Source: Demequina sp. NBRC 110057
Lineage (GTDB): Bacteria; Actinomycetota; Actinomycetes; Actinomycetales; Demequinaceae
Direction: 5' to 3'
Assembly: GCF_002090175.1 (NCBI RefSeq)
Contig: NZ_BBRN01000006.1
Span: forward strand, 62,001-126,000
Length of the DNA: 64,000 nt
Shown here: in pieces, positions 50,407 through 59,481 of the stretch
Layout of the letters: each line of letters opens with the position of its first letter
Numbering within the stretch: position 1 is the stretch's first letter
Translations under genes and position numbers: made by a program
The notes under the pieces: model-generated
What the model was told of the DNA's origin: nothing
Database searches by the model: none
What the model saw: only the letters and a program-made list of their open reading frames with translations

Positions 50407-51324
50407 CTACCCCAGCAGGGCGAGGTGTTCCTCACGGTCCAGCAGCACCACGGTGGGGAACTCGCTCACGTCAACCTCGACCGTGAGCCGAGCCTCGCCC
50501 GGAACCTCGCCAGCGACGGGCTCCAGGAATTCGAAGGTCTCGAGCGTCTCGTAGGCCACCAGCAGCTCGGCCGGCGTGCGCCCGCCCGTCACGGCTGGCG
50601 GATACACGAATGTCACCTCGGTGGCGTCCTCGATGACGTCGACGGTCGCCGGCGACGCCAACATCGAGGAGACGTCTACCCACCCCACGTGGCCTGTGTC
50701 GGGACCGGCGCGCATCCGGCGCGCGGTCTCGACGTCCACATCGGCATAGATGCTGACCTCGTCGTCGCCGCCGTCGTAGAGGAGCACCTTTCCGTCGCGG
50801 GTCGGCAGGCCGGGGTCGTCCGCGTCGAGGGGGTCGGTGCCGGCGGTCACCTCGGCGCCGTCGTCGATCCCGTCGCCGTCGGTGTCGGCCTCCAGGGGGT
50901 CGGTGCCGAGCTCGACCTCCTCGAGGTAGCCGAGGCCGTCGTTCTCCAGGTCGCTCTCGGCGTCCGGCACGCCGTTGTAGGTGGCGGGAAGGGTGGGGTC
51001 GGTGATCGACATCACCAGTTCCTCGAGGTCGTTTAGACCGTCGCCGTCGGTGTCGGCGTTGGCGGGGTCGGTGCCAGCCTCGGACTCGCGGTCGTCTGGC
51101 AGTCCGTCGCCGTCCGAGTCACCCTCCGACAGGCCACCGCCCGCACTGAATTCGAGCACGGACGGAAGCGGCGAGGGAATCGAGTCGTCGGCCGGCGTCG
51201 GCGCGCTCGCGGCGGTCGACGCCTCCGCGCTCGCCGAGGGCGCGCTCGCCACGGCATCACCCGGCGCAGCGCATCCGCCCATGACCAGCGCGCCAGCGAC
51301 GGCGCACGTCAGCGTCCTCAGCAT
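50407..51324 (-). CDS. Lipoprotein with thrombospondin type 3 calcium-binding repeats
   Basis: A 305-residue surface lipoprotein. The signal peptide ends in MGGC (Cys18) and is followed by a 45-residue Ala/Ser/Pro linker. Residues about 68-180 carry TSP3-type calcium repeats: DSDGDGLPDD, DTDGDGLNDLEE, ENDGLGYLEE and DTDGDGIDDGAE, in the D-x-D-x-D-G-x-x-D register. A beta-rich C-terminal domain of about 110 residues has no family I know; LTVEVDVSEFPTVVLLDREEHLALLG is its end. GAGGGGGAA before ATG 51324 supports the start. It may be a calcium-stabilised stalk on the cell surface. Confidence 0.8.
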   Translation of the reverse strand: MLRTLTCAVAGALVMGGCAAPGDAVASAPSASAEASTAASAPTPADDSIPSPLPSVLEFSAGGGLSEGDSDGDGLPDDRESEAGTDPANADTDGDGLNDLEELVMSITDPTLPATYNGVPDAESDLENDGLGYLEEVELGTDPLEADTDGDGIDDGAEVTAGTDPLDADDPGLPTRDGKVLLYDGGDDEVSIYADVDVETARRMRAGPDTGHVGWVDVSSMLASPATVDVIEDATEVTFVYPPAVTGGRTPAELLVAYETLETFEFLEPVAGEVPGEARLTVEVDVSEFPTVVLLDREEHLALLG

Positions 51325-51387
51325 CGTTCCCCCTCGTCGGCGCCGCACGGCGCCTGCGACGAAACCTAGGGAGCGCGCCTCACCCGG

Positions 51388-54300
51388 TCAAGGGGCCTGT
51401 GACGGGCCCCACGCGCCGGGGTCCTCACCCGCCAGCAGCGCGCTCAGCACGTAGTGCGCCTCGCGCGGCTCGGTGGCATTCACCGAGTACCCCGGGGCGG
51501 GGTTCTCTCCCCAGGTGAAGCCCACCCCGGCCTGCGCGGCGTCGACCGCCAGGTGCGTCGCGCCGTCGCGCTCCACCTCGTGCGGATGGCGGGCCGCGGA
51601 GATGGCGTCGTCGGTCGCGGGGAGCGCCGATGCCTCGACGGCCTCCCCCAGGGCAGTCACCAGCAGTCCCTCGCCGTCCGCATCGGTGACGGCGAACCAG
51701 CGCACGTCGGTGTGGTTGCCGTCCGCCTGCGGCGCCACGTGAGGGAACAGCGACTCGTCGACTGTCGAGGTCCAGCGCCCGAGCGAGGTCCCCTCGGTCC
51801 TGTCGCGGTAGGACGCGTCGGGACCGTCGCCGAACCATGAGAGCTCGGTGAGGCTGCCGGGAAGGGTCAGCGCGGTGCCCACGGCGGGGATCTCGCGCGC
51901 CTGCTCGGAGCCGTCGTAGGTCATGGCGACCTCGATGGTGGCGTCGGAACGGATGGTCGTCACCAGCCGGGCCGCGGGCTGACCCGCCACGTTGACCGTG
52001 TAGGCGGCGTCGATGACGACGGTGGCGCCGTCCGGCGTGGAGACCTCCACCTCGTCGGGCTCGCCCACCGCCTCGTGCCACGTCCGCGCGCCGTCGGCGA
52101 GGCCGTTCATGAGGTCGTTCTGGGTGGGGGCTCGCCAGAAGTCGAGGCCGATGCCCCCGTCCACCACGGTGACCCCGTCCAGCACGGCGGTGGTCACCGC
52201 TCCGGCGGCCTCGTCGAGCTCGACGCTGACGCGATCGCCCGTCACCGTGAGCACACCGCCGTCGCGCGCCACATCGAGCGAGCCGTCGTTGGCCGGCTCC
52301 ACGGCATCGGCCACGCCCCCGTCGCGTAGCACCGCCTGCGCCGAGGCGACCACGTGACCGGCCTCGGCCCACAAGGCGTCCTCCGCGAGCGCGACGGCGA
52401 GCGTCGTCGCTACCGTGGCGCCGGCATCGGCCGCCGCGACCGTGGTCGCCCCGGCGGGAAGCGCGAGAGTGCCGCACTCCCCCGCCGCGAGGCTCCAGTC
52501 GAGCGCGCCGCTGGCGACGGCGGCGCCGTCCACCTCGCGCGTCCACGTGACCGCGTGCTCGTCAAGGTCGGTCACCAGGCTCTCGTTGCAAGCCTCGACG
52601 GTGCCGGCCGCGGCGTCCGCCACATCGAACTCGAACGGGGCGTACACGGCGGCGACGGCCGCGAGCTCGGGCTGCGCCACGCGGTCGGGATTGACCAGGC
52701 CGTTGAGCGAGAAGCCGCCGTCGGTGGCCCCGTCGCCCCAGTCGCCGCCGTACGAGAGGTAGGTGTCGGCATCGGCCGTGTCCCCCACCGGCAGCGCCGC
52801 AAAGCCGCCGTCTAGCGGCACCCTGATCGCCTGGTCCGCCCAGTCCCAGATGAAGCCGCCCTGCATCTCCGGGTGGGAGTCGGTGGCGTCCCAGTACTCG
52901 GTCATGGCTGCCACGGCGTTGCCCATGACCATCTGATATTCCGTCATGATCCAGGGGCGGCCGGTGGTCTGCGCGGCCCGCTCGCGCACGTCAGTCACGG
53001 ACGGGTAGAACACCCCGTCGATGTCCGCGACGGTGGAATCGTCCTGGTAATGCACCAGTCGCGTGGGATCGGCGTCGCGCAGCCAGTCGGCGGCGTCCTG
53101 GAACACCTGGCCGCCGCCCGCCTCGTTGCCGAGCGACCACCACAGCACCGACGCGTGGTTCTTGTCCCGCTCGTACATGCTGGCGACCCGGTCGAGCACG
53201 GCCGCCGACCACTCGGGTGAGTCGCCGGGGAAGGGGCGTTGGTCGTGGCTCTCGACGTTCGCCTCGTCCATGACGTAGAGGCCGATCTCGTCGGCAAGGG
53301 AGTAGAGCATCGGGTGCGCGGGGTAGTGAGACGTGCGCACCGCGGTGATGTTCGCGCGCTTCATGGCGGTGAGGTCCGCGCGCATGATCTCCTCGGTCAT
53401 CGCCTGTCCCTCATCGGGGTGCATCTCTCCGCGGTTGACTCCCTTGATATCGAGCGTGCGGCCGTTGAGCGTCATCACCCCGTCGACGATGGCGAACTCG
53501 CGGATCCCCACGCGCGCGCCGAGGGTCTCGGTCACGGTGCCGCCCGCGTCGGCGAGCTCGTAGACCAGGGAGTACAACGATGGGGTCTCGGCGGTCCACA
53601 GGTCCGGTGACCGGACGTGGAGCACGCCAGTGGGGGCGGCGCCGCTCGTGGTGGTCGAGGCCAGCTCGGTCCCGTCCGGGTCGTACAGCGTCGCCGTCAG
53701 GGTCGCGCCGGCGGCCGATGCCCCCGTCACCTCCGCGGCGAAGGTCACCGTGGCGGTGGCTCCGTCGTCGGCCACGTCGGTGGTCACCGTGTGGTCGTCG
53801 AGGTAGGTGGTGGGCGTCGAGTACAGCTCGACGTCGCGGAAGATGCCGGACAGGTCGATCTGGTCCTGATTCTCGAGCCAGGACCCGTCCGACCAGCGGT
53901 GCACGCGCACCGCGATCAGGTTCTCGCCTGGCGTGACGGCATCCGTGACGTCGAACTCCGCCGGGGTGTAGCTGTCCTCGCTGTAGCCCACCTCGACGCC
54001 GTTCACCCAGACGGTGAACGCGGACTTGACCCCCTGGAAGGCGAGGACGGTGCGGCGGCCGCCCCAGGCATCGGGCACGTCGAAGGAGCGGCGGTAGGAG
54101 CCGATGGACGCCCCCTCGGTGGGGGTCTCGGGCGGCTCGATGCGCTCCTCGCCCTGCCACGGATGAGCCTCGTTGAGGTAAACGATGTCGCCGTCGGAAG
54201 CGCTGCCGTAGCCGTCGAACTGCCACTGGTGCGGCACCTCGACGGTGTCCCAGCCGCTCGTGTCGACGGCGGGGTCCCAGAAGTCCGCGGGCGCCGCGTC

Positions 54301-54579
54301 GAGGCTGGGCGACCAGGCGAAGTCCCAGGTGCCGCTGAGCGACTGGAGCCACGGCGAGTCGGACTCGTCGGCGGCGATGGCCGCCTCGGCATCGGCCTGC
54401 GGGACGGTGCGGGCGGTCGCGTCGAGCCGGTTGACCTCGAATGTCTCCGGGTCGGCGTCCCATGGCCCGGCCGAGCGGCCCGACCAGGCGAGGGCAAGGG
54501 CCATGATCCCTGCGGCCGCCGCGGCGACGCCCCAGAACGCGATGCGGCGCGCCCACAGGGGGCGCGCCGCATCGGTCAT
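51388..54579 (-). CDS. Membrane-anchored GH2 beta-galactosidase (LacZ family)
   Basis: A 1063-residue GH2 enzyme. Domains 1-3 (N-terminal sugar-binding jelly roll, Ig-like, TIM barrel) span residues 45-600; the acid/base Glu486 lies in SLGNEAG and the nucleophile Glu547 in MTEYQM. A domain-5 (Bgal_small_N) segment follows from about residue 800. Unlike E. coli LacZ it has an N-terminal hydrophobic segment (IAFWGVAAAAAGIMALALAW, residues 13-32) after a short basic start and no signal-peptidase site, so it should be anchored with the enzyme outside. CTAAAT (54592-54587) seven bases before ATG implies a leaderless start inside the end of purL. It releases galactose from beta-galactosides at the cell surface. 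Confidence 0.88.
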   Translation of the reverse strand: MTDAARPLWARRIAFWGVAAAAAGIMALALAWSGRSAGPWDADPETFEVNRLDATARTVPQADAEAAIAADESDSPWLQSLSGTWDFAWSPSLDAAPADFWDPAVDTSGWDTVEVPHQWQFDGYGSASDGDIVYLNEAHPWQGEERIEPPETPTEGASIGSYRRSFDVPDAWGGRRTVLAFQGVKSAFTVWVNGVEVGYSEDSYTPAEFDVTDAVTPGENLIAVRVHRWSDGSWLENQDQIDLSGIFRDVELYSTPTTYLDDHTVTTDVADDGATATVTFAAEVTGASAAGATLTATLYDPDGTELASTTTSGAAPTGVLHVRSPDLWTAETPSLYSLVYELADAGGTVTETLGARVGIREFAIVDGVMTLNGRTLDIKGVNRGEMHPDEGQAMTEEIMRADLTAMKRANITAVRTSHYPAHPMLYSLADEIGLYVMDEANVESHDQRPFPGDSPEWSAAVLDRVASMYERDKNHASVLWWSLGNEAGGGQVFQDAADWLRDADPTRLVHYQDDSTVADIDGVFYPSVTDVRERAAQTTGRPWIMTEYQMVMGNAVAAMTEYWDATDSHPEMQGGFIWDWADQAIRVPLDGGFAALPVGDTADADTYLSYGGDWGDGATDGGFSLNGLVNPDRVAQPELAAVAAVYAPFEFDVADAAAGTVEACNESLVTDLDEHAVTWTREVDGAAVASGALDWSLAAGECGTLALPAGATTVAAADAGATVATTLAVALAEDALWAEAGHVVASAQAVLRDGGVADAVEPANDGSLDVARDGGVLTVTGDRVSVELDEAAGAVTTAVLDGVTVVDGGIGLDFWRAPTQNDLMNGLADGARTWHEAVGEPDEVEVSTPDGATVVIDAAYTVNVAGQPAARLVTTIRSDATIEVAMTYDGSEQAREIPAVGTALTLPGSLTELSWFGDGPDASYRDRTEGTSLGRWTSTVDESLFPHVAPQADGNHTDVRWFAVTDADGEGLLVTALGEAVEASALPATDDAISAARHPHEVERDGATHLAVDAAQAGVGFTWGENPAPGYSVNATEPREAHYVLSALLAGEDPGAWGPSQAP

Positions 54580-54586
54580 GACGGGG

Positions 54587-54592
54587 ATTTAG
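54587..54592 (-). promoter_or_regulatory. Leaderless -10 element CTAAAT for the GH2 gene
   Basis: CTAAAT on the minus strand is seven bases before ATG at 54579 and covers the stop codon of purL. No ribosome-binding site precedes the ATG. Confidence 0.45.
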
Positions 54593-56889
54593 GCGAAGTG
54601 CGCGGGGATGGTCTCCGACCAGGCAGCGCGCAGCTCCTCGAGCGGGAGGTCGAACTGGCCCTGAACCTCGAGCGAGGACTCCGGCACCGAGTAGCCGACG
54701 CGCACGGCGGGGACGCCGCGGGCCTCGAGCATGGCGGTGAAGCGGGGCTCGTCCTCGCGGATCACGCCCACGAGCACGCGGCCCTGGGTCTCGGAGAACA
54801 GCGCCTGCGCGGGGGTGACGCCGTCGCGCTCGCACAGCTCGTCGAGGACGATGCGGGCACCCACGCCGTAACGCAGCGATGCCTGGGCCAGGGCGGCGGC
54901 GAGGCCACCCTCGCCGATCTCGCGTGCGGCATCGGCCAGACCGTCGCGCGACGACGCGACCATGACCTCGGCGAGCGTCTTCTCGGCGGCGATGTCCACC
55001 GCGGGGGCGGCGCCGCCCAGGTGGCCGCTCAGCTCCGCGTAGCGCGAGCCGTCGAGGTCGGCGCCGGTGGTGCCGAGCACGTAGAGGATGAGGCCGTCCT
55101 GGCGCCAGCCGGAGGGGGTGACGCGGTCCACGTCGTCGAGGATGCCGAGCATGCCGACGATCGCCGTGGGGTTGATCGACGAGTCGATGCGGCCGGGCTC
55201 GCCGGTGCCGTTGTACAGCGACACGTTGCCGCCCGTGACCGGCACACCCAGTTCCTGGCACACGTCGGCGAGACCGCGGATGGCCTCGACGAACTGCCAC
55301 ATGGCGTCGGGGTCCTCGGGCGAACCGAAGTTCAGGCCGTCGGTGATAGCGGTGGGCGTCGCGCCGGCGATCGCGACAGCGCGGTAGGCGGCGACCACGG
55401 ACTGGCGCGCGCCATCGTAGGGGTTGAGCTTCGTGTAGCGGTCGTTGGAGCGGGTGGCGATCGCGACGCCGCGGCCCGTCTCCTCGTCCACGCGCACCAC
55501 GCCGACGGTGTCGGGGCGGGCGGCCGCGGTGTTGCCCTGCACGTAGCGGTCGTACTGGTTGGTGATCCAGGAGCGGTCCGCAAGGTTGGGCGAGGCCATC
55601 AGGTCCACGACGGCCTGACGGAGGTCGTCGCCGGTCGCGGGAAGCTCGGCGGCGAACGCGTCGGCCTGCAACTGGTCCATCCACACCGGGCGGGCGTACG
55701 GACGGTCGTAGGTGGGGCCCTCGTGGGCGACGGTGCGCGGGTCGACGTCGACGATGCGCTGGCCGTGGTGGTCGATGGTCAGGCGGCCCGAGTCGTTGAC
55801 CTCGCCCACCACGGAGGACTCGACGTCCCACTTGGCGGTGATGGCCATGAACTGGTCGAGCTTGTCCGGGGTGACGACCGCCATCATGCGCTCCTGCGAC
55901 TCCGACATGAGGATCTCGCCGGCGTTCAGGGTGGGGTCGCGCAGCAGGACGTCGTCGAGCCACACGTGCATGCCGCCCGAGCCGTTCGAGGCGAGCTCGC
56001 TCGTGGCGCAGGAGATGCCCGCGGCGCCGAGGTCCTGGATGCCCTGGACCACGTCCGCGTGGAACAGCTCAAGGCAGCACTCGATGAGGACCTTCTCCAT
56101 GAAGGGGTCACCCACCTGGACGCTGGGGCGCTTGGCGGGGACGCCGTCCTCGAAGGTCTCGGAGGCGAGGATCGACGCTCCGCCGATGCCGTCGCCACCC
56201 GTGCGTGCGCCGAACAGCACCACCTTGTTTCCCACGCCCTCGGCGGAGGCAAGGTGGATGTCCTCGTGCTTCATGACGCCCACGCACAGGGCGTTCACCA
56301 GGGGGTTTCCCTGGAAGCTCGCGTCGAACAGCGAGCCGCCGCCGATGTTGGGAAGGCCGAGCGAGTTGCCGTAGCCGCCCACGCCGCCCACGACGCCGTG
56401 CACCACGCGGGAAGTGTCGGGGTGGTCGATGTCGCCGAACCGCAGCTCATCCATGCCAGCGACGGGGCGCGCGCCCATCGCGAGGATGTCGCGCACGATG
56501 CCGCCGACGCCGGTCGCGGCACCCTGGTACGGCTCCACGTAGGACGGGTGGTTGTGGGACTCGACCTTGAAGGTGACCGCCCAGCCGTCGCCGATATCGA
56601 CGACGCCAGCGTTCTCGCCCATGCCGACCATGAGGCGTTCCTTCATCTCAGGCGTGGTCTTCTCGCCGAACTGCTTGAGGTGAATCTTGGACGACTTGTA
56701 CGAGCAGTGCTCGGACCACATCACGGAGTACATCGCGAGCTCTGCGGCGGTGGGGCGGCGGCCCAGCAGGTCGACGATCTGTGCGTACTCCTCGGGCTTC
56801 AGCCCGAGCTCCGCGAAGGGCATCTCCTGATCGGGGGTCGAGGCGGCTGCCTCCACCGTGTCGAGCTGCTGGTCACGAGCGTCGGTCAT
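54589..56889 (-). CDS. purL: Phosphoribosylformylglycinamidine synthase subunit PurL
   Basis: A 766-residue FGAM synthase of the short type, which needs PurQ and PurS for glutamine hydrolysis; neither is in the window. Blocks: [16 protein letters not shown], the Mg-ATP segment [38 protein letters not shown], and [17 protein letters not shown], then [11 protein letters not shown]. It performs the fourth step of purine synthesis. GGGATGAC before ATG 56889 is a weak ribosome-binding site. It belongs with purF, purM and the sterol carrier gene on the same strand. Confidence 0.95.
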   Translation of the reverse strand: MTDARDQQLDTVEAAASTPDQEMPFAELGLKPEEYAQIVDLLGRRPTAAELAMYSVMWSEHCSYKSSKIHLKQFGEKTTPEMKERLMVGMGENAGVVDIGDGWAVTFKVESHNHPSYVEPYQGAATGVGGIVRDILAMGARPVAGMDELRFGDIDHPDTSRVVHGVVGGVGGYGNSLGLPNIGGGSLFDASFQGNPLVNALCVGVMKHEDIHLASAEGVGNKVVLFGARTGGDGIGGASILASETFEDGVPAKRPSVQVGDPFMEKVLIECCLELFHADVVQGIQDLGAAGISCATSELASNGSGGMHVWLDDVLLRDPTLNAGEILMSESQERMMAVVTPDKLDQFMAITAKWDVESSVVGEVNDSGRLTIDHHGQRIVDVDPRTVAHEGPTYDRPYARPVWMDQLQADAFAAELPATGDDLRQAVVDLMASPNLADRSWITNQYDRYVQGNTAAARPDTVGVVRVDEETGRGVAIATRSNDRYTKLNPYDGARQSVVAAYRAVAIAGATPTAITDGLNFGSPEDPDAMWQFVEAIRGLADVCQELGVPVTGGNVSLYNGTGEPGRIDSSINPTAIVGMLGILDDVDRVTPSGWRQDGLILYVLGTTGADLDGSRYAELSGHLGGAAPAVDIAAEKTLAEVMVASSRDGLADAAREIGEGGLAAALAQASLRYGVGARIVLDELCERDGVTPAQALFSETQGRVLVGVIREDEPRFTAMLEARGVPAVRVGYSVPESSLEVQGQFDLPLEELRAAWSETIPAHFA

Positions 56890-56967
56890 GTCATCCCTTG
56901 GGGCGGCGCGGTCGGATACGGGTCAAGAGTACCGGCGGGTGCGCGGACACAGGGCCGATGCGTGGGC

Positions 56968-57261
56968 TCAGTCCTCGCCCGGCACGAGGGCGGCGTCGAG
57001 CACCGCGTCCAGCAGCTGCTCGGGGGTGAGGCCCTCGGAGCGCACGTGGATGAAATCGCGGTCTTCGACCTCGGTGACGACGATCCCCGGCACCTCGGTG
57101 AAGCGATCCACGAAGCCGTCGTAGGCATCGGCGCCCGCGACCTTCGCGAGGTCCTCGTCGAGCCAGACGGTGGCGGTCCACCCCTCCCCCTGGGGCTCCA
57201 TCACGGTGAAGGTGAGGGCGTTGTCGCCCACTGTCACGGTGCGCTCGACTCGGGTACTCAT
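56968..57261 (-). CDS. Small hypothetical protein, 97 aa
   Basis: An acidic soluble protein. The second half, EVPGIVVTEVEDRDFIHVRSEGLTPEQLLDAVLDAAL, resembles repeated units in the 231-residue protein encoded just upstream (57408-58103), both with a P-G-V, an H-V strand and an ending Leu-rich helix. A ferredoxin-like or ACT-like fold is a guess. TAGCGT (57274-57269) is seven bases before ATG 57261, a leaderless start. No known family. Confidence 0.65.
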   Translation of the reverse strand: MSTRVERTVTVGDNALTFTVMEPQGEGWTATVWLDEDLAKVAGADAYDGFVDRFTEVPGIVVTEVEDRDFIHVRSEGLTPEQLLDAVLDAALVPGED

Positions 57262-57283
57262 GCTTGCCACGCTACAAACTGAC

Positions 57284-57315
57284 GGCCGATCGCGGCGACA
57301 CGCCGCGCATCGGCC
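57284..57315 (-). terminator. Stem-loop with nonamer arms
   Basis: GGCCGATCGCGGCG pairs with CGCCGCGCATCGGCC apart from a one-base bulge, loop ACA. The outer arms are near and exact copies of the window's nonamer. It lies between the unknown gene at 57408 and the leaderless promoter of the 97-residue gene; the gap 57262-57407 holds only these two features. Confidence 0.5.
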
Positions 57316-57407
57316 CCCGACACGCGGCGCCGCGTCAGAAATACCGTCGCTTCGTCACGGTGCGGGTGGCGGGCTGTCGGGCAGGGAACGCGCGGCCCGG
57401 ACGGGCG

Positions 57408-58103
57408 CTAGCGGCGCGAGACGGAACGCGCCTCCGCGAGCAGGTCCGCATGGGTCGCCCCGTGCGCCTCGACGTGGAGCAGCTCGGTGCCCTCCCAGGC
57501 CACGCTCGCTACCCCGGGAAGGGTCGCCACGCGCTCGGCGAGGTCGCCGGGGACGCCGCCGCGGTCGACCCACAGCACATGGGTGAAGCCCTCGCGGCGC
57601 GAGGTGCCGCAGTCCAGCAGGCCGGCATCGTCGATCGGCACCGGGGGCCAGACCCCCGCGACGCCGCGCTCGGGAAGATTCGCGGGAGCATCGGCCACCG
57701 CCGGCTCGAAGGACTCGGCCTCCCCGAGGTCGTTCGCCAGGCGCGCCAGCGCCTCGAGTCCCGCGTCGCCATCGGAGGGTGCCATATGGGCACTATCGGC
57801 AGATTTGGCCGGATCCGCAAGGGCTCGGGCGAGCAGGAGGAGTTCGTCGCGCGTCGCGAAGGGGGCGAGGACGTAGAGGCGATCGGCACCCACCGCGACG
57901 GCCTTCTCGACGCCGGGCGCCGCCTCGAGCAGGCGGGGGAAGCCGGCAGGGAGGCCCGCGAGGTCGGCCGTCAGGAGGTGGGTGAAGCCCGGCTCATTGG
58001 CGGGACCACACGCGGCGACGGCGCTGCGGGGTTCGGACTCGGGCTCGGCGGGCAGGGGCGCAGCATCGGGCATCCACGCGGGGCTCTGCGGGTGGAACAT
58101 CAT
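57408..58103 (-). CDS. Hypothetical protein with internal duplication
   Basis: A 231-residue soluble protein of no family I recognise. It holds two similar units: residues about 40-95 (FTHLLTADLAGLPAGFPRLL, then GVEKAVAVGADRLYVLAP) and about 175-230 (FTHVLWVDRGGVPGDLAERV, then LPGVASVAWEGTELLHVEAH). Each unit has FTHxL, then D, G and P residues, a V-rich strand, and a closing ATxxELLxxARxL/V helix. The linker is Ala/Pro/Glu-rich. The start ATG at 58103, with AGGAAG upstream, is preferred to an earlier TTG. The pair of units and the small neighbour at 56968 may share a fold. Confidence 0.65.
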   Translation of the reverse strand: MMFHPQSPAWMPDAAPLPAEPESEPRSAVAACGPANEPGFTHLLTADLAGLPAGFPRLLEAAPGVEKAVAVGADRLYVLAPFATRDELLLLARALADPAKSADSAHMAPSDGDAGLEALARLANDLGEAESFEPAVADAPANLPERGVAGVWPPVPIDDAGLLDCGTSRREGFTHVLWVDRGGVPGDLAERVATLPGVASVAWEGTELLHVEAHGATHADLLAEARSVSRR

Positions 58104-58171
58104 GCCTACTTCCTTTTTGTCCGCTCCCCTCGCCTGACTCAACGTGCGGGCGGCCGCGGATGTGCCCGCCG

Positions 58172-58177
58172 TAGGGT
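58172..58177 (+). promoter_or_regulatory. Leaderless -10 element TAGGGT for the kinase operon
   Basis: TAGGGT is six bases before ATG at 58184; the in-frame GTG at 58178 follows it at once and cannot be the start of a transcript from it. Confidence 0.55.
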
Positions 58178-58183
58178 GTGGCC

Positions 58184-58972
58184 ATGGTCTGGCTGCTCAC
58201 CGCCGCGCTCATCGTCGCGCTGATAGGGCTCGCGCTCGTCGCCGTGCGCCTCCAGGCCACGCGCCGCCACGTCTACCGGCTCGAGCACCAGCTCGCCAGG
58301 GACACGGAGGCGGAGCGGGCGCTGGCCGCCGCCGACGAGCGCGCCCGCATCGCCCGCGAGATGCATGACGTCGTTGCCCACACCCTGTCGGTCGTCGTCG
58401 CCCAGGCGGACGGCGGTCGCTTTGCGGCGAAGTCCGACCCCGCCAAGGCCGCCCACACCCTCGAGACCATCGCCGACGTCTCCCGCGCGGCGCTCACCGA
58501 GATGCGCGCGCTGCTGGGGCTGCTGCGCATCGGCGACGAGGACGCGGCGCTCGGGCCGCAGCCCAGCATCGACGACATCCCCGCGCTCGTGGCCGCCACC
58601 CGCGACGGCGGGCTTGACTGCTCCTTCGTCACCACGGGCGCGCCGCGCACGCTGCCGATCGGCGCGGGCCTCGCGCTCTATCGCATCGCCCAGGAGGGAC
58701 TCACCAACGTCCTCAAGCACGGCGGCCCCGCCGCCAAGGCATTCGTGCAGCTCACCTGGGAGGCCGATGCCGTGGTCCTCACCGTCTCCGACGACGGCCG
58801 TGGGGCCGGGGCGCGCGACGACGGGGACGGCCAGGGGCTTGCCGGCATGAAGGAGCGGGCCACCGTGTTCGGCGGCACCCTCAGCGCCGGGCCGCGCGCC
58901 GGGGGCGGGTTCGTCGTCAAGGCGAGGCTGCCGCTGACCTCCCGTGACGCATCGGCCATACTGACGCCATGA
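58184..58972 (+). CDS. NarL-type sensor histidine kinase, minimal sensor
   Basis: A 262-residue kinase with a single N-terminal membrane segment (residues 2-23), a short coiled region and no extracellular sensor domain. The HisKA_3 box is AREMHDVVAHTLSVVV with His61; the ATPase domain has EGLTNVLKHG (N box), VSDDGRGAGARDDG (G1) and GLAGMKERATVFGGTL (G2). Such small kinases usually sense membrane stress through a partner ABC transporter. The stop overlaps the phosphoribosyltransferase start by ATGA, and the response regulator follows it. Confidence 0.9.
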   Translation: MVWLLTAALIVALIGLALVAVRLQATRRHVYRLEHQLARDTEAERALAAADERARIAREMHDVVAHTLSVVVAQADGGRFAAKSDPAKAAHTLETIADVSRAALTEMRALLGLLRIGDEDAALGPQPSIDDIPALVAATRDGGLDCSFVTTGAPRTLPIGAGLALYRIAQEGLTNVLKHGGPAAKAFVQLTWEADAVVLTVSDDGRGAGARDDGDGQGLAGMKERATVFGGTLSAGPRAGGGFVVKARLPLTSRDASAILTP

Positions 58973-59481
58973 CTGACTCCCCCGAGCGCGAGGTGCTCAC
59001 CTGGCAGGGCTTCGGCGACGCGTCGCGCGAGCTGGCGCAGATCGTCGTGGACGACGGCTACGAGCCCGATGTGGTGGTCGCCATCGCGCGCGGCGGGCTG
59101 CCGATCGGTGGGGCGGTGTCCTACGCGCTGGGCACCAAGGGAGTCGGCACGCTGAACGTCGAGTTCTACACGGGAGTGGACGAGCGCCTTCCCGAACCGG
59201 TAGTGCTGCCTCCCCTGCTCGACACCGACGCGATGAAGGGCCTGAAGGTCCTCGTGGCGGATGACGTGGCGGACACCGGCGAGACGCTCGCCCTGGTGAA
59301 GCGCCTCATGGAGGCGCACGCTGCCGAGGTGCGCACCGTGGTGCTGTACGCGAAGTCGCGCTCCGTCATCGATCCCGACTACGTGTGGAAGCGCACCGAC
59401 CTGTGGATCACGTTCCCGTGGTCGGCGCTGCCTCCCGTCACCCCCGGCAAGGCGCACCCGGAGCTCGGCACCCAGGCATGA
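58969..59481 (+). CDS. Purine-type phosphoribosyltransferase
   Basis: A 170-residue type I phosphoribosyltransferase. The PRPP motif VLVADDVADTGETLALV (acidic pair then D-T-G) is at residues about 93-109, preceded by VVVAIARGGLPIGGAVSYAL, the start of the sheet. The hood loop GTLNVEFYTGV is short, as in xanthine/hypoxanthine enzymes. It should make a nucleotide from PRPP and a purine base. It lies between the kinase and the response regulator, overlapping both by ATGA, which is not usual for a salvage enzyme. Confidence 0.88.
   Translation: MTDSPEREVLTWQGFGDASRELAQIVVDDGYEPDVVVAIARGGLPIGGAVSYALGTKGVGTLNVEFYTGVDERLPEPVVLPPLLDTDAMKGLKVLVADDVADTGETLALVKRLMEAHAAEVRTVVLYAKSRSVIDPDYVWKRTDLWITFPWSALPPVTPGKAHPELGTQA

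Noticed and set aside
53617-57282. A 1221-codon open frame on the plus strand opposite the GH2 galactosidase and purL
   Set aside because: It is the mirror of two well-recognised minus-strand genes; its product is an Arg/Gly/His-rich low-complexity chain. Long antisense frames are expected at this GC content.
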